Assembly: GCF_039541915.1 (NCBI RefSeq)
Contig: NZ_BAABHD010000078.1
Coordinates: 57,641 to 121,640, forward strand
DNA length: 64,000 nt
DNA from: Nibrella saemangeumensis
GTDB taxonomy: Bacteria; Bacteroidota; Bacteroidia; Cytophagales; Spirosomataceae
Reading direction: 5' to 3'
The position numbers were made by a program, and so were the translations under genes. The first letter of the stretch is position 1. Each line of letters starts with the position of its first letter. This document shows, one piece after another, positions 18,788 through 26,749 of the stretch. Under the pieces are notes generated by a model, which ran no database searches, had not been told where the DNA came from, and saw nothing but the letters and a program-made list of their open reading frames with translations.

Positions 18788-21292
18788 TCATTCATGAGCT
18801 TTAAGATTTGTTTTTAGAAGCTGGGCATTCAGCGCCACAATGACGGTGCTGGCGCTCATGAGCACCGCGCCCAAAGCCGGGCTCAAGACAAAATTGGGAT
18901 ACAGTACGCCGGCCGCCAGCGGAATGGCCACCACATTGTAACCGGTAGCCCAGAGTAAGTTCTGAATCATTTTGCGGTAAGTGGCCCTACCGAACTCTAC
19001 CAGGTTGGTAATGTCGGTCGGTTTGCTGTTAACCAGAATAATATCCGCCGTTTCGGCGGCAACATCCGTGCCCGAACCGACGGCAATGCCCACATTAGCC
19101 TGGGCCAGGGCAGGTGCGTCATTCACCCCGTCACCCGTCATGGCCACAAACGCCCCCTGGCGTTGCAACTCCTTTACCACGCTTACTTTCTGATCGGGTA
19201 GCACTTCGGCGTAGACGCCGTCCAGACCTAGTTCCCTGGCTACGGCATCGGCAACCTTCTGGTTATCGCCGGTAGCCATGAATACCTTAATGCCGGATTG
19301 CTGCAAGCGCTGCACCGCTTCTTTCGAATCTTCGCGGATTTTATCGGCCAGCGCTATAAACCCTGCCAGTTGGTCGTTCATTAAGACAAACACCACTGTT
19401 TCGGCACCGCTGCTGAACGCATCCGGCGGGGTGGGAATACCTTTCTCTTTTAGATACCCTGGACTAACAACGAGTACCCGCTGGCCATCAACCGTAGCCG
19501 ATACGCCTTTGCCGGTAATCGATTGGAAGTCGCTGATAGCCGGTAAATCCAAGTCGCGTTTTTTGGCTTCACGGACGATACCCTGCGCAATGGGGTGCTG
19601 CGATTGCTGCTCTAAGGCAGCCACAATACGGAGAAAGGTATTCTCGTCAGATTGTTTTGATAATACACGGATGCGGGTAACGCCAAATTCCCCTTCGGTC
19701 AGTGTACCCGTTTTATCAAAGACCATCGCTGTTATTTTTCGGGCCTCCTCAAACGCAGTACGGTTACGGATTAAAAGCCCTTTCTGGGCTGCAATGGCGG
19801 TGGATATGGCGACGACGAGCGGAATGGCTACGCCTAAGGCATGGGGGCAGGAGGTAACCATCACCGTTACCATGCGTTCAACAGCGAAGGAAACCTCCTG
19901 GCCACTCCAAAGCCACGCTACCAAAGTGATAAGGCCCACCGACAGCGAGAGAAGGGTCAGCCAACCGGCCGCCCGGTCCGCGAGTGTTTGCGTCTGCGAT
20001 TTGGCATTCTGAGCCTCCTGCACCATTTTTACTACTTTGTTCAGGTAGCTGTCCTGTCCTTTGTGCGTGACCCGAATCGTCAGCGATCCCTCCCCATTTA
20101 CCGCACCGGCAATGACGGGATCTTTTGCACCTTTCTGCACGGGCACGCTCTCACCCGTCAGCATGCTTTCATTCACGGCACTATCACCCTCTACTACTTC
20201 CCCATCGGTAGGAATCCGCTCGCCGGGTCGGACCAGCACCAGGTCGCCTGGATTCAGGCTTTCAACTTTTACATCGACAAGTTTACTGCCTTCTACTTTA
20301 TGGGCGTCTGCCGGCAGCATCTGCACGATGAGTTCGAGCGAGCGCGACGCGCCGGCGACCGATTTCATTTCCAGATAGTGGCCTAACAGCATAATATCGA
20401 TTAGGGTGGCCTGTTCCCAGAAAAAGTCCATACCCTGTAGCCAGCCAACGGATACGGCAACACTATAGACATACGCAGCGGTGATGGCTACCGCGACCAG
20501 CGTCATCATACCCGGTTGACGCGTACGCAGTTCACCGGCCATTCCGGTCAAAAATGGCCATCCGCCATATACATAAATAATGCTGGCTAATACGACAACG
20601 ATAGGTTCACGGTAAGGGAAATCCAGGTGATATCCCATAAGATCCTGGAACATCATGGATAGAGCAATGACCGGCACCGATAAAACCAGACATACCCAGA
20701 AACGACGCAAAAAATCTTTAATCATGGCTTCGTGGTCGTGACCACTGTGCCCGTCGTGTCCACCTGAACCGTGTTTCATGTTGCCGTGATCCATCTGGCT
20801 ATGGTCCATTCCGGTACCACCCCGGTGCTGGGTATGATCCATAATGCCGCTGTGTCCATCGTGGCCAATGTGTTGCTGGGCCTGTTGTTCGGCAGGTGGT
20901 TCTTTGGTTTGTTGCGCCGTGGCATGGGGTTTGCTCATGGGAGTCCCCCTGTTTTCAATAGGATGATGGCTATGGTGGGAGTCACCAGGCTGCTGGATGG
21001 GACCGGATGTACCCATCGTACTCTGGTGGGAATGATCGCTATGGGAATAACCACCTTGTGTTGGATGGGCATCCGGTCCAGTTTCCATAATATGGAAGTT
21101 GCCAACAGTAGAAACCAACTGCTGTAGCTGGTCTACCGAGGGATGCTCCTCAACGGTAATTGTGGCCTGGGGCGGTTGTAGGGTCACCTGAGCATCCTGC
21201 ACAGCGGGAAGCGTTAATAAAGCCCGTTTGATTTGTTCGGCTTGTTCCACAGTGGTTAGGCCGTGAAGCATATACTGGTGTTGATGTCTCAT
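18788..21292 (-). CDS. copB: CopB-type (CPH) copper P1B ATPase
   Basis: 834 residues if begun at the ATG at 21292. A longer frame opens at 21346, but the promoter at 21385-21324 places the transcription start inside those extra codons. An N-terminal HMA-like domain lacks CxxC (YMLHGLTTVEQAEQIKRALL). A long His/Met/Gly-rich segment follows (about 75-190: GYSHSDHSHQSTM, MDHSQMDHGNMKHG). The membrane metal motif is CPHALGVAIP near residue 482, DKTGT begins near 526, and SQHPIA and GDGVNDAPALAQANVG are intact. The CPH motif and His/Met-rich N-terminus are those of CopB-like (P1B-3) copper or silver exporters. Confidence 0.88.
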   Translation of the reverse strand: MRHQHQYMLHGLTTVEQAEQIKRALLTLPAVQDAQVTLQPPQATITVEEHPSVDQLQQLVSTVGNFHIMETGPDAHPTQGGYSHSDHSHQSTMGTSGPIQQPGDSHHSHHPIENRGTPMSKPHATAQQTKEPPAEQQAQQHIGHDGHSGIMDHTQHRGGTGMDHSQMDHGNMKHGSGGHDGHSGHDHEAMIKDFLRRFWVCLVLSVPVIALSMMFQDLMGYHLDFPYREPIVVVLASIIYVYGGWPFLTGMAGELRTRQPGMMTLVAVAITAAYVYSVAVSVGWLQGMDFFWEQATLIDIMLLGHYLEMKSVAGASRSLELIVQMLPADAHKVEGSKLVDVKVESLNPGDLVLVRPGERIPTDGEVVEGDSAVNESMLTGESVPVQKGAKDPVIAGAVNGEGSLTIRVTHKGQDSYLNKVVKMVQEAQNAKSQTQTLADRAAGWLTLLSLSVGLITLVAWLWSGQEVSFAVERMVTVMVTSCPHALGVAIPLVVAISTAIAAQKGLLIRNRTAFEEARKITAMVFDKTGTLTEGEFGVTRIRVLSKQSDENTFLRIVAALEQQSQHPIAQGIVREAKKRDLDLPAISDFQSITGKGVSATVDGQRVLVVSPGYLKEKGIPTPPDAFSSGAETVVFVLMNDQLAGFIALADKIREDSKEAVQRLQQSGIKVFMATGDNQKVADAVARELGLDGVYAEVLPDQKVSVVKELQRQGAFVAMTGDGVNDAPALAQANVGIAVGSGTDVAAETADIILVNSKPTDITNLVEFGRATYRKMIQNLLWATGYNVVAIPLAAGVLYPNFVLSPALGAVLMSASTVIVALNAQLLKTNLKAHE

Positions 21293-21323
21293 ATATCCGG
21301 GTGGCAGAACGTTTTTCTTTTCG

Positions 21324-21385
21324 CTAAATAACTCGTTATCAGTCACACCGGCTTTACAAGATTTCCTAGTAGAGTTGCAAAATTT
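21324..21385 (-). promoter_or_regulatory. Copper-type operator and promoter of copB (site 1)
   Basis: On the minus strand AAATTTTGCAA (21385-21375) and AAATCTTGTAA (21364-21354) form direct repeats with a 21-bp period. Twenty-two bases after the second lies TTATTTAG (21331-21324), a weak match to the -7 consensus. The same geometry occurs upstream of other copper genes in the window. Confidence 0.7.
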
Positions 21386-21467
21386 CTATAATTCTCTGGT
21401 TAGGCCCCGGATCAAAGGATTTATCAATTACATGCATTAAGGAGTAAAGGGGAAACTGCTGCAAGGG

Positions 21468-21509
21468 AAAGCCCAAACATCACCTAGTCCCAGGTGATGT
21501 TTGGGCTTT
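21468..21509 (-). terminator. Terminator of the Csp gene
   Basis: A perfect 18-bp inverted repeat (AAAGCCCAAACATCACCT with its complement) around a 6-base loop, 17 bases downstream of the csp stop codon. The right arm ends in TTT on either strand, so it may also act in the other direction. Confidence 0.8.
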
Positions 21510-21525
21510 AGAAACTGTTCTTACC

Positions 21526-21870
21526 TCAGGCGGCCATGCTCATCATCCGACGACATTCCTCGGCGCACCGGCGGCATGCTTCGGCGCACATCCGGCAGTG
21601 ATCATGGTGGTCGGCATGCTGCTCACACTCCTGGGCACAAGCCTCACAAAGGTCAGCGCACAGCTGACATACCTGCGCGGCAAACGCACTGTTACTAGCC
21701 ATAAAAGTCACGGCCGTATAGCAGATTTTCGCGCAGTCCTTGTCGAGCTTGATACAGCGGGCCATCATCTGCACATCTGACTCCTGAAGGCAGGCATCCG
21801 CGCAATGATCACAGGCAACTGCACAGGCAATGCAGGCCTCAATACAAGATTGAAATTTTTCGTGTGCCAT
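21526..21870 (-). CDS. csp: Four-helix-bundle copper storage protein (Csp family)
   Basis: 114 residues, no signal peptide, 19 Cys in repeated helical spacing (SCIEACIACAVACDHCADAC, QVCQLCADLCEACAQEC, HCRMCAEACRRCAEEC). This is the pattern of the DUF326/Csp family, whose members bind many Cu(I) ions with Cys lining a four-helix bundle. Absence of an export signal points to a cytosolic Csp3-like member that stores or buffers Cu(I). Its gene lies alone between copB and the divergent hyc operon; no clear operator of the copper type was found in its own direction. Confidence 0.9.
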   Translation of the reverse strand: MAHEKFQSCIEACIACAVACDHCADACLQESDVQMMARCIKLDKDCAKICYTAVTFMASNSAFAAQVCQLCADLCEACAQECEQHADHHDHCRMCAEACRRCAEECRRMMSMAA

Positions 21871-21967
21871 AAGACTGAATCAGTTTGGTTTACCTCCTTA
21901 CTAACCCCCAGAGGACCCGATGGTTAGGCACTCCGGTCCTCTCCCTCATATTTCGGCGCTTTTCTAA

Positions 21968-22029
21968 AAATTTTGTAAATCCTGCACCGAATCCTGTAAT
22001 TTAATTGTGCGGGAAACCTACTATGTTTG
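21968..22029 (+). promoter_or_regulatory. Copper-type operator and promoter of the hyc operon (site 2)
   Basis: AAATTTTGTAA (21968-21978) and GAATCCTGTAA (21989-21999) are direct repeats with a 21-bp period, followed after 22 bases by a perfect -7 element TATGTTTG (22022-22029). This puts transcription start near 22034 and supports the ATG at 22049 for the first gene. Confidence 0.8.
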
Positions 22030-22048
22030 TCCCGTGAAGGATTCTCCC

Positions 22049-22489
22049 ATGAAACTGGCCTTTTATCAGCGATTTGTCTGTTTGCTCCTGGCGGCGCTGG
22101 TGCTGCTGGGTAGCGCCGGTCATGTCGTGGTGGAGCATTGGTGCCAGATGAAAGGCAAATCCTTCGAGTTGCTTTTGAATAGTAAGGATTGCCAGAAACA
22201 TTGCTCCGACAGCCCTAAGGCCCACTTACCCGGTCCTCAGGTTTACAAGACCCCCTGTTGTAAAGATGTTCAGCATTTCGAACGCCTGGATACTCAAAGT
22301 CAGGCGTGGGCCAATGGCTATCAAGTGACACCAGCGGTGACTGACTTGTGGCCAGTTGAGCCTTTACAATGGTTATTGGCCTCTCTCTTTTCTCCTGCCC
22401 GTACCCCGACACGCTGGCTGTCGGCTGACGATCCGCTGGTCCGTACTGGTCGTTTCCGATTAACCCAACACTGCACCTGGCTCATTTGA
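22049..22489 (+). CDS. HYC_CC_PP-like small secreted protein
   Basis: 146 residues from the ATG at 22049; a start at 22007 would lie upstream of the promoter. A signal peptide (FVCLLLAALVLLGSAGHVVV) is followed by EHWCQMKGKS, KDCQKHCSD and TPCCKD, which fits the HYC...CC spacing of the Bacteroidota family named HYC_CC_PP (recognised from memory; the PP end is weak). The conserved His and Cys suggest periplasmic copper handling. It is the first gene after copper-type operator site 2. Confidence 0.55.
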   Translation: MKLAFYQRFVCLLLAALVLLGSAGHVVVEHWCQMKGKSFELLLNSKDCQKHCSDSPKAHLPGPQVYKTPCCKDVQHFERLDTQSQAWANGYQVTPAVTDLWPVEPLQWLLASLFSPARTPTRWLSADDPLVRTGRFRLTQHCTWLI

Positions 22490-22650
22490 GTCAGGAAGGC
22501 TTCCTATTGGCTTCTCCCGGCAGTCACTGGCCGGATTTCCTGCCTGTGTAAAGCACATTTGTTCCTTGTCGGTCGGCGTTTCACCCGGCCTGGATTCGTG
22601 TTCCGTTACAACTAACAGCTTTCTTCCAATTATTTCTTATTCAAACTGCC

Positions 22651-23721
22651 ATGAAAAAAATTTGGTGTATCGCCTTGGCGTTACCGTTGGCCGGCTGCAT
22701 GAACCACAATATGGACAGCACGCAGCCCAAATTAGCCATTACCTATCCGGCCGCTTATGTGGTCAATGGTGAAAGCAACTCCTTATCGGTTATAGACCTG
22801 TCCAGCCAGCAAGTCCGGGAAACCATCGTCTTGGGAAATCCTTCTATGAGTCACTCAGGCAGTGCTATGAGTGGCATGATCATGTGGCCCCATCATATTT
22901 CGCTTTCCCCCAACGGAAGCCGGCTAAGTATCGGGGTACCGGGCATGGATTTAAGCGGTGGTCACGCGGGAGGCATGGCCGGCATGAAAGGTCGCCTGGT
23001 CGTGCTGGACAGCCAGAACGGCGAAACGCTGAAGAACCAGGAGCTACCGGCGATGAATCACAATGCCGCTTTTTCTCCGGACGGCACGGAACTATGGACC
23101 ACCAGCATGCAGGATGCGGGTAAAGTGCTGGTTTATGATGCCAACACCTATCAGCTAAAGAAAGAAATTCCTGTTGGCAAACAGCCGGCTGAAGTAACGT
23201 TTACCGCTGATGGCCAGTTCGCGTTTGTGGCCAATGGGGAAGAAAGCAGCGTAAGTGTGGTTCGGGTCACCGACAAAATAGTGGTCAAAACGATTCCGGT
23301 GGGAGAAGACCCCGTCGGAGCCTGGCCCGGCGCGGATGGTAAGATGTATGTCGATAACGAGAAAGGACAAAGCATTTCGGTTATCGACCCGGCCTCGCTT
23401 CGGGTGGTAGAAACCCTACCCCTTGGCTTCACACCCGGTTATGCCGCGTATAATTCCGTCACCAACGAGCTATGGGTGAGTCAGGCCGGCTCGGGTAATA
23501 AAGTAGTCATTTTTGGGCGGAGTGGAGGAGCTTGGCGCCAATCGGCCGAGATCGTGACCGGCCTGGATGCCCATGCTATCGCCTTTTCCAAAGATGGTCT
23601 AACGGCCTATGTGACCAACCAGGGAGCCGCTACCGTGTCCATCCTGGACACCAAGAACCGGACCAAGATTAAAGATGTGGCCGTGGGTAAAAAGCCTAAC
23701 GGTATCGTATTGAAATTTTAA
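22651..23721 (+). CDS. YVTN-type beta-propeller lipoprotein
   Basis: 356 residues. Lipoprotein signal ending LPLAGC, then repeated blades of the YncE/40-residue YVTN type (YVVNGESNSLSVIDLSSQQV, AFVANGEESSVSVVRV, AYVTNQGAATVSILDTKNRT), about seven in all. An insert near residues 65-115 is rich in His, Met and Gly (MSHSGSAMSGMIMWPHH, GMDLSGGHAGGMAGM), which could bind copper. Propellers of this kind occur with multicopper oxidases, but the function is unknown. It lies 162 bases after the hyc gene and 11 bases before the DUF2911 gene. Confidence 0.8.
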   Translation: MKKIWCIALALPLAGCMNHNMDSTQPKLAITYPAAYVVNGESNSLSVIDLSSQQVRETIVLGNPSMSHSGSAMSGMIMWPHHISLSPNGSRLSIGVPGMDLSGGHAGGMAGMKGRLVVLDSQNGETLKNQELPAMNHNAAFSPDGTELWTTSMQDAGKVLVYDANTYQLKKEIPVGKQPAEVTFTADGQFAFVANGEESSVSVVRVTDKIVVKTIPVGEDPVGAWPGADGKMYVDNEKGQSISVIDPASLRVVETLPLGFTPGYAAYNSVTNELWVSQAGSGNKVVIFGRSGGAWRQSAEIVTGLDAHAIAFSKDGLTAYVTNQGAATVSILDTKNRTKIKDVAVGKKPNGIVLKF

Positions 23722-23732
23722 GTAGACACCTT

Positions 23733-24599
23733 ATGAAGAAGAAAAATCATCAGTGGACTCTCGGCTTAGTTACCAGTTTGGTGTTCACTGGCTTTTCCGG
23801 GTTTGCTCAACTAAACCTACCGGAACCCAGTCCATCGGCTACCGTACAGCAGAAGATTGGCTTTACAGACGTAAAAATAAGCTACTCCCGCCCGGCCGTG
23901 AAAGGGAGAACGACCTTTGGGGGATTAGTACCCTGGGGAAAACTGTGGCGTACGGGAGCCTCGGAGGCGACCATTGTGACCTTCTCGGACCCTGTCACTA
24001 TTGCCGGTAAACCGCTGCCGGCGGGCAGCTACTCGCTGTTTACCATTCCTGCTCCTCAGCAGTGGACGATCATCTTCAACAAGCATGTGGGTGGCCACGG
24101 CACCGATGGCTACGAAGAGAAAAACGATGTGCTGCGGTTCACTGTAAAGCAAGATTCGTCTTTGCGATTTTACGAAACCTTTACTATTGAGGTGCAGGAT
24201 TTAGTACACAACCAGGCTAACCTCTACCTGAACTGGGCAAATACATCCGTACGTTTTCCGGTGGTGAGCAACGCCGATGAACGGATCACCGCGGAGATCG
24301 CGGACTGGATTAATGTCAAGAAGGAAAACAGCCCTAGTCTGTATTACCAGGCGGCCCTGTACTACTTTGATCAGCAGAAAGACACCCGGCAGGCCCTGGA
24401 GTGGGCCACCAAGGCGGTACAGCTAAAGCCCGCCTTCAACTACCTTCATCTGCAAGCCAAGTTGCTGGCCCAGTCGGGCCATTTTAAAGGAGCGATTGAG
24501 GCGGCTCGCCAATCCGCCCAGGCGGCTCAACAGGAGAAGTTTCTGGACTATGTAACGTTGAACAACCGGCTGATCGCCGAATGGGAGAAAAAGCTATAG
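23733..24599 (+). CDS. DUF2911 secreted protein with TPR-like C-terminus
   Basis: 288 residues. A signal peptide (LVTSLVFTGFSGFAQ) precedes a DUF2911 domain (about 30-175), visible as KISYSRPAVKGRTTFGGLVP, GKLWRTGASEAT and LPAGSYSLFTIP. The C-terminal 100 residues (SLYYQAALYYFDQQKDTRQAL and following) look like TPR helices. DUF2911 proteins are abundant in Bacteroidota and have no proven role. It is in one direction with the propeller and methyltransferase genes at 3-11 base spacing. Confidence 0.85.
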   Translation: MKKKNHQWTLGLVTSLVFTGFSGFAQLNLPEPSPSATVQQKIGFTDVKISYSRPAVKGRTTFGGLVPWGKLWRTGASEATIVTFSDPVTIAGKPLPAGSYSLFTIPAPQQWTIIFNKHVGGHGTDGYEEKNDVLRFTVKQDSSLRFYETFTIEVQDLVHNQANLYLNWANTSVRFPVVSNADERITAEIADWINVKKENSPSLYYQAALYYFDQQKDTRQALEWATKAVQLKPAFNYLHLQAKLLAQSGHFKGAIEAARQSAQAAQQEKFLDYVTLNNRLIAEWEKKL

Positions 24600-24602
24600 G
24601 CC

Positions 24603-25256
24603 ATGAAACCCGAAACTTCCGTCTATAAACCAGCCCTGCGGTGGAACGGCCTTACGCCGTTTTATGATCGCATAATGGCCCTCACCATGCGGGAATCTCG
24701 GTTTCGGACGATGTTGTTGGAGCCGCTCCGGCAACGGCAGCCCCGCCAGGTACTGGATGTAGGCTGCGGCACCGGTACGCAGGCATTACAACTTCGGGTG
24801 CTTTTTCCTGAGGCCTGTATTTTCGGTATGGATGGAGATGCCCGGGTGCTGGCGTTGGCCCGTCAGAAGCAGCTAGAGGCTCACCGCCCGGTGCTATTTG
24901 AGTATGGGCTGGCAACGGACTTACCGTACCCCAGCCAAAGCATGGATATCGTTACCTGTAGCCTGCTGCTCCACCACCTGTCGGACTCCGACAAACAGCA
25001 AACTATCCGGGAGATGCATCGGGTATTGAGGCCGGGCGGTGAGCTGGCGTTGGCGGATTGGGGAAAGCCGGCCAATGAGCTGATGCGGCTCTTATTTCTG
25101 GGTTTGCAGCTGTTCGATGGATTTGACACCACCCAGGCCCATGTGCAAGGGCGGCTGCCCAACCTGCTGTACGATAATGGTTTTAAAAAGATCTTTCCAA
25201 CCGGCCAGGTGAATACCCTTTTCGGTACCCTGGCGATTTTTCATGCCATCCGATGA
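24603..25256 (+). CDS. Class I SAM-dependent methyltransferase
   Basis: 217 residues. Motif I is VLDVGCGTGTQALQL (about 50-64), the acidic residue after strand 2 is in FGMDGDARVL, and DIVTCSLLLHHLSDSDK with MHRVLRPGGELALADWGKP gives motifs II-III. This is the Methyltransf_11/25 type (UbiE/ArsM-like overall). The substrate is not evident. It overlaps the following gene by 4 bases, so it is translated with the membrane proteins of the copper operon. Confidence 0.85.
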   Translation: MKPETSVYKPALRWNGLTPFYDRIMALTMRESRFRTMLLEPLRQRQPRQVLDVGCGTGTQALQLRVLFPEACIFGMDGDARVLALARQKQLEAHRPVLFEYGLATDLPYPSQSMDIVTCSLLLHHLSDSDKQQTIREMHRVLRPGGELALADWGKPANELMRLLFLGLQLFDGFDTTQAHVQGRLPNLLYDNGFKKIFPTGQVNTLFGTLAIFHAIR

Positions 25257-25960
25257 AACAGATACGCCTACGCTGGCTTCTGATACTTTTTCTGGTAACT
25301 ATCCAAGTTGGTTTTGCGCATGATGACCATAAGAAAAAGAAAGCTCGCGCCAAGTCGGATTCCGCCCGGCTGGACTCCTTGCGGAGGGCAGCGTCAATAG
25401 GCACGGTAGCCGACAGCCTAAACATGGAACGGGTGCAGGAAATGGCTCCCATGCCGGCCCCGCTGGCGGATTATCCGACCTATCACCCGCTGGTGGTACA
25501 CGCCCCGATTGCCTTGTTGATCCTGACGGCGTTGTTACAAGTAGTCGTGCTCATCAAACCCTCGGACCCACTCAACTGGCTCACCGTCGTGTTGGCCGCC
25601 GGGGGAACCGTGGGGGCTTACGTGGCCAGTACCCTCGTCCATCCGCATACCGATGGCCTGAGCGATGCCGCTCAACTTGCTCTGGAGTCCCACGAAGCGT
25701 ACGCCTTCTATACCCAGTGGCTCGGCCTGGCCGGTACGCTGCTTAAAGCAGGGACGTTGTGGCGACCGGTGAAATGGCTGGAAGGGTTAGCAGCGGTAGC
25801 GCTGGTAGGTGCCGGGATTACCGTCGCCCTGGCGGGCCACCAGGGAGCAGCCTTAACGTACCAGTTTGGTATCGGTCCACGGGGTGCCTACCTGGAGCAG
25901 CACGAAGAAGGCCATGCCGACGGTAAATTACGCGAGCACAAACATCCGGAAACACCCTAG
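25253..25960 (+). CDS. DUF2231-like membrane protein
   Basis: 235 residues. A signal or anchor helix (LLILFLVTIQVGFAHDDHKKKKA) with a His/Lys-rich start, then four membrane helices beginning YHPLVVHAPIALLILTALL, the typical opening of DUF2231 (HPxxVHFPIAL). A His-rich tail (EQHEEGHADGKLREHKHPE) closes the protein. Relatives may bind haem or take part in membrane redox, but this is not established. It ends directly before the PepSY gene. Confidence 0.75.
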   Translation: MKQIRLRWLLILFLVTIQVGFAHDDHKKKKARAKSDSARLDSLRRAASIGTVADSLNMERVQEMAPMPAPLADYPTYHPLVVHAPIALLILTALLQVVVLIKPSDPLNWLTVVLAAGGTVGAYVASTLVHPHTDGLSDAAQLALESHEAYAFYTQWLGLAGTLLKAGTLWRPVKWLEGLAAVALVGAGITVALAGHQGAALTYQFGIGPRGAYLEQHEEGHADGKLREHKHPETP

Positions 25961-26749
25961 ATGAGCATGAAGCGAAGCTGGCATTGGCGCATCCGGAAAA
26001 CGCACCGCTATCTCGGTGTACTGATTGGCGTTCAGTTTCTGTTTTGGACGGTAGGCGGGCTTTACTTCAGCTGGTCGAATCTCGACGATATCCATGGCGA
26101 TCCGATGAAACGTCCTCCTGGGGCATTACCGCTTCAGGGGGCGCTGGTATCGCCGTCGGTTCCGCTGGAGATCCTGCGTCGTCGGGCCGGTATTGATTCC
26201 ATTATGGGCCTTCAGCTTATTGACGTGCTGGGACAGCCCATCTACCAATTGACTTACCGGACGCAGGATGGTCATGGCCATGCCAGAACGTACACGCAGT
26301 TAGCCGATGCCCGCACGGGGCAGTTACGCAACGAGTTGACTAAAGGGGAGGCGACTCGCCTGGCCCAACGGCGCTTTGCCGGATCATCCGCGGTGGAGCG
26401 GGTCGAGTATCTGATGGCGACAGACCCTCATCACGAGTACCGAGCCAAACCGCTGCCCGCCTATGCCGTTACCTTTCGGCAGCCCGCTCACGCCACGATT
26501 TATGTCGCGGCCCAGCTTGGCACCGTGCAGAGCATACGCACCGATCCGTGGCGAATGTTCGATTGGCTGTGGATGCTGCATACGATGGATTACCAGGGCC
26601 GTGACAACATCAACAACGGACTGCTCCGCGCTTTTTCGGGGTTGGGGCTGCTAACGATCCTGTCGGGCTTTGCCTTGTATTTTGTTTCCTCACCCCGGTT
26701 TAGGCGCCAACGGCCTAATTCCAGAAAACCTATTCCGAATCGACAATGA
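25961..26749 (+). CDS. PepSY-domain membrane protein
   Basis: 262 residues. The first helix carries the PepSY-TM opening (RKTHRYLGVLIGVQFLFWTVGGLYFSW). The middle is periplasmic with two PepSY-like stretches (YQLTYRTQDGHGHARTYTQL and YAVTFRQPAHATIYVAAQLG), and RMFDWLWMLHTMDYQGRD precedes a last helix (LLTILSGFALYFV). Such proteins can carry electrons (flavoreductase-like) for metal reduction. It overlaps the multicopper oxidase start by 4 bases, so they are probably translationally coupled. Confidence 0.78.
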   Translation: MSMKRSWHWRIRKTHRYLGVLIGVQFLFWTVGGLYFSWSNLDDIHGDPMKRPPGALPLQGALVSPSVPLEILRRRAGIDSIMGLQLIDVLGQPIYQLTYRTQDGHGHARTYTQLADARTGQLRNELTKGEATRLAQRRFAGSSAVERVEYLMATDPHHEYRAKPLPAYAVTFRQPAHATIYVAAQLGTVQSIRTDPWRMFDWLWMLHTMDYQGRDNINNGLLRAFSGLGLLTILSGFALYFVSSPRFRRQRPNSRKPIPNRQ

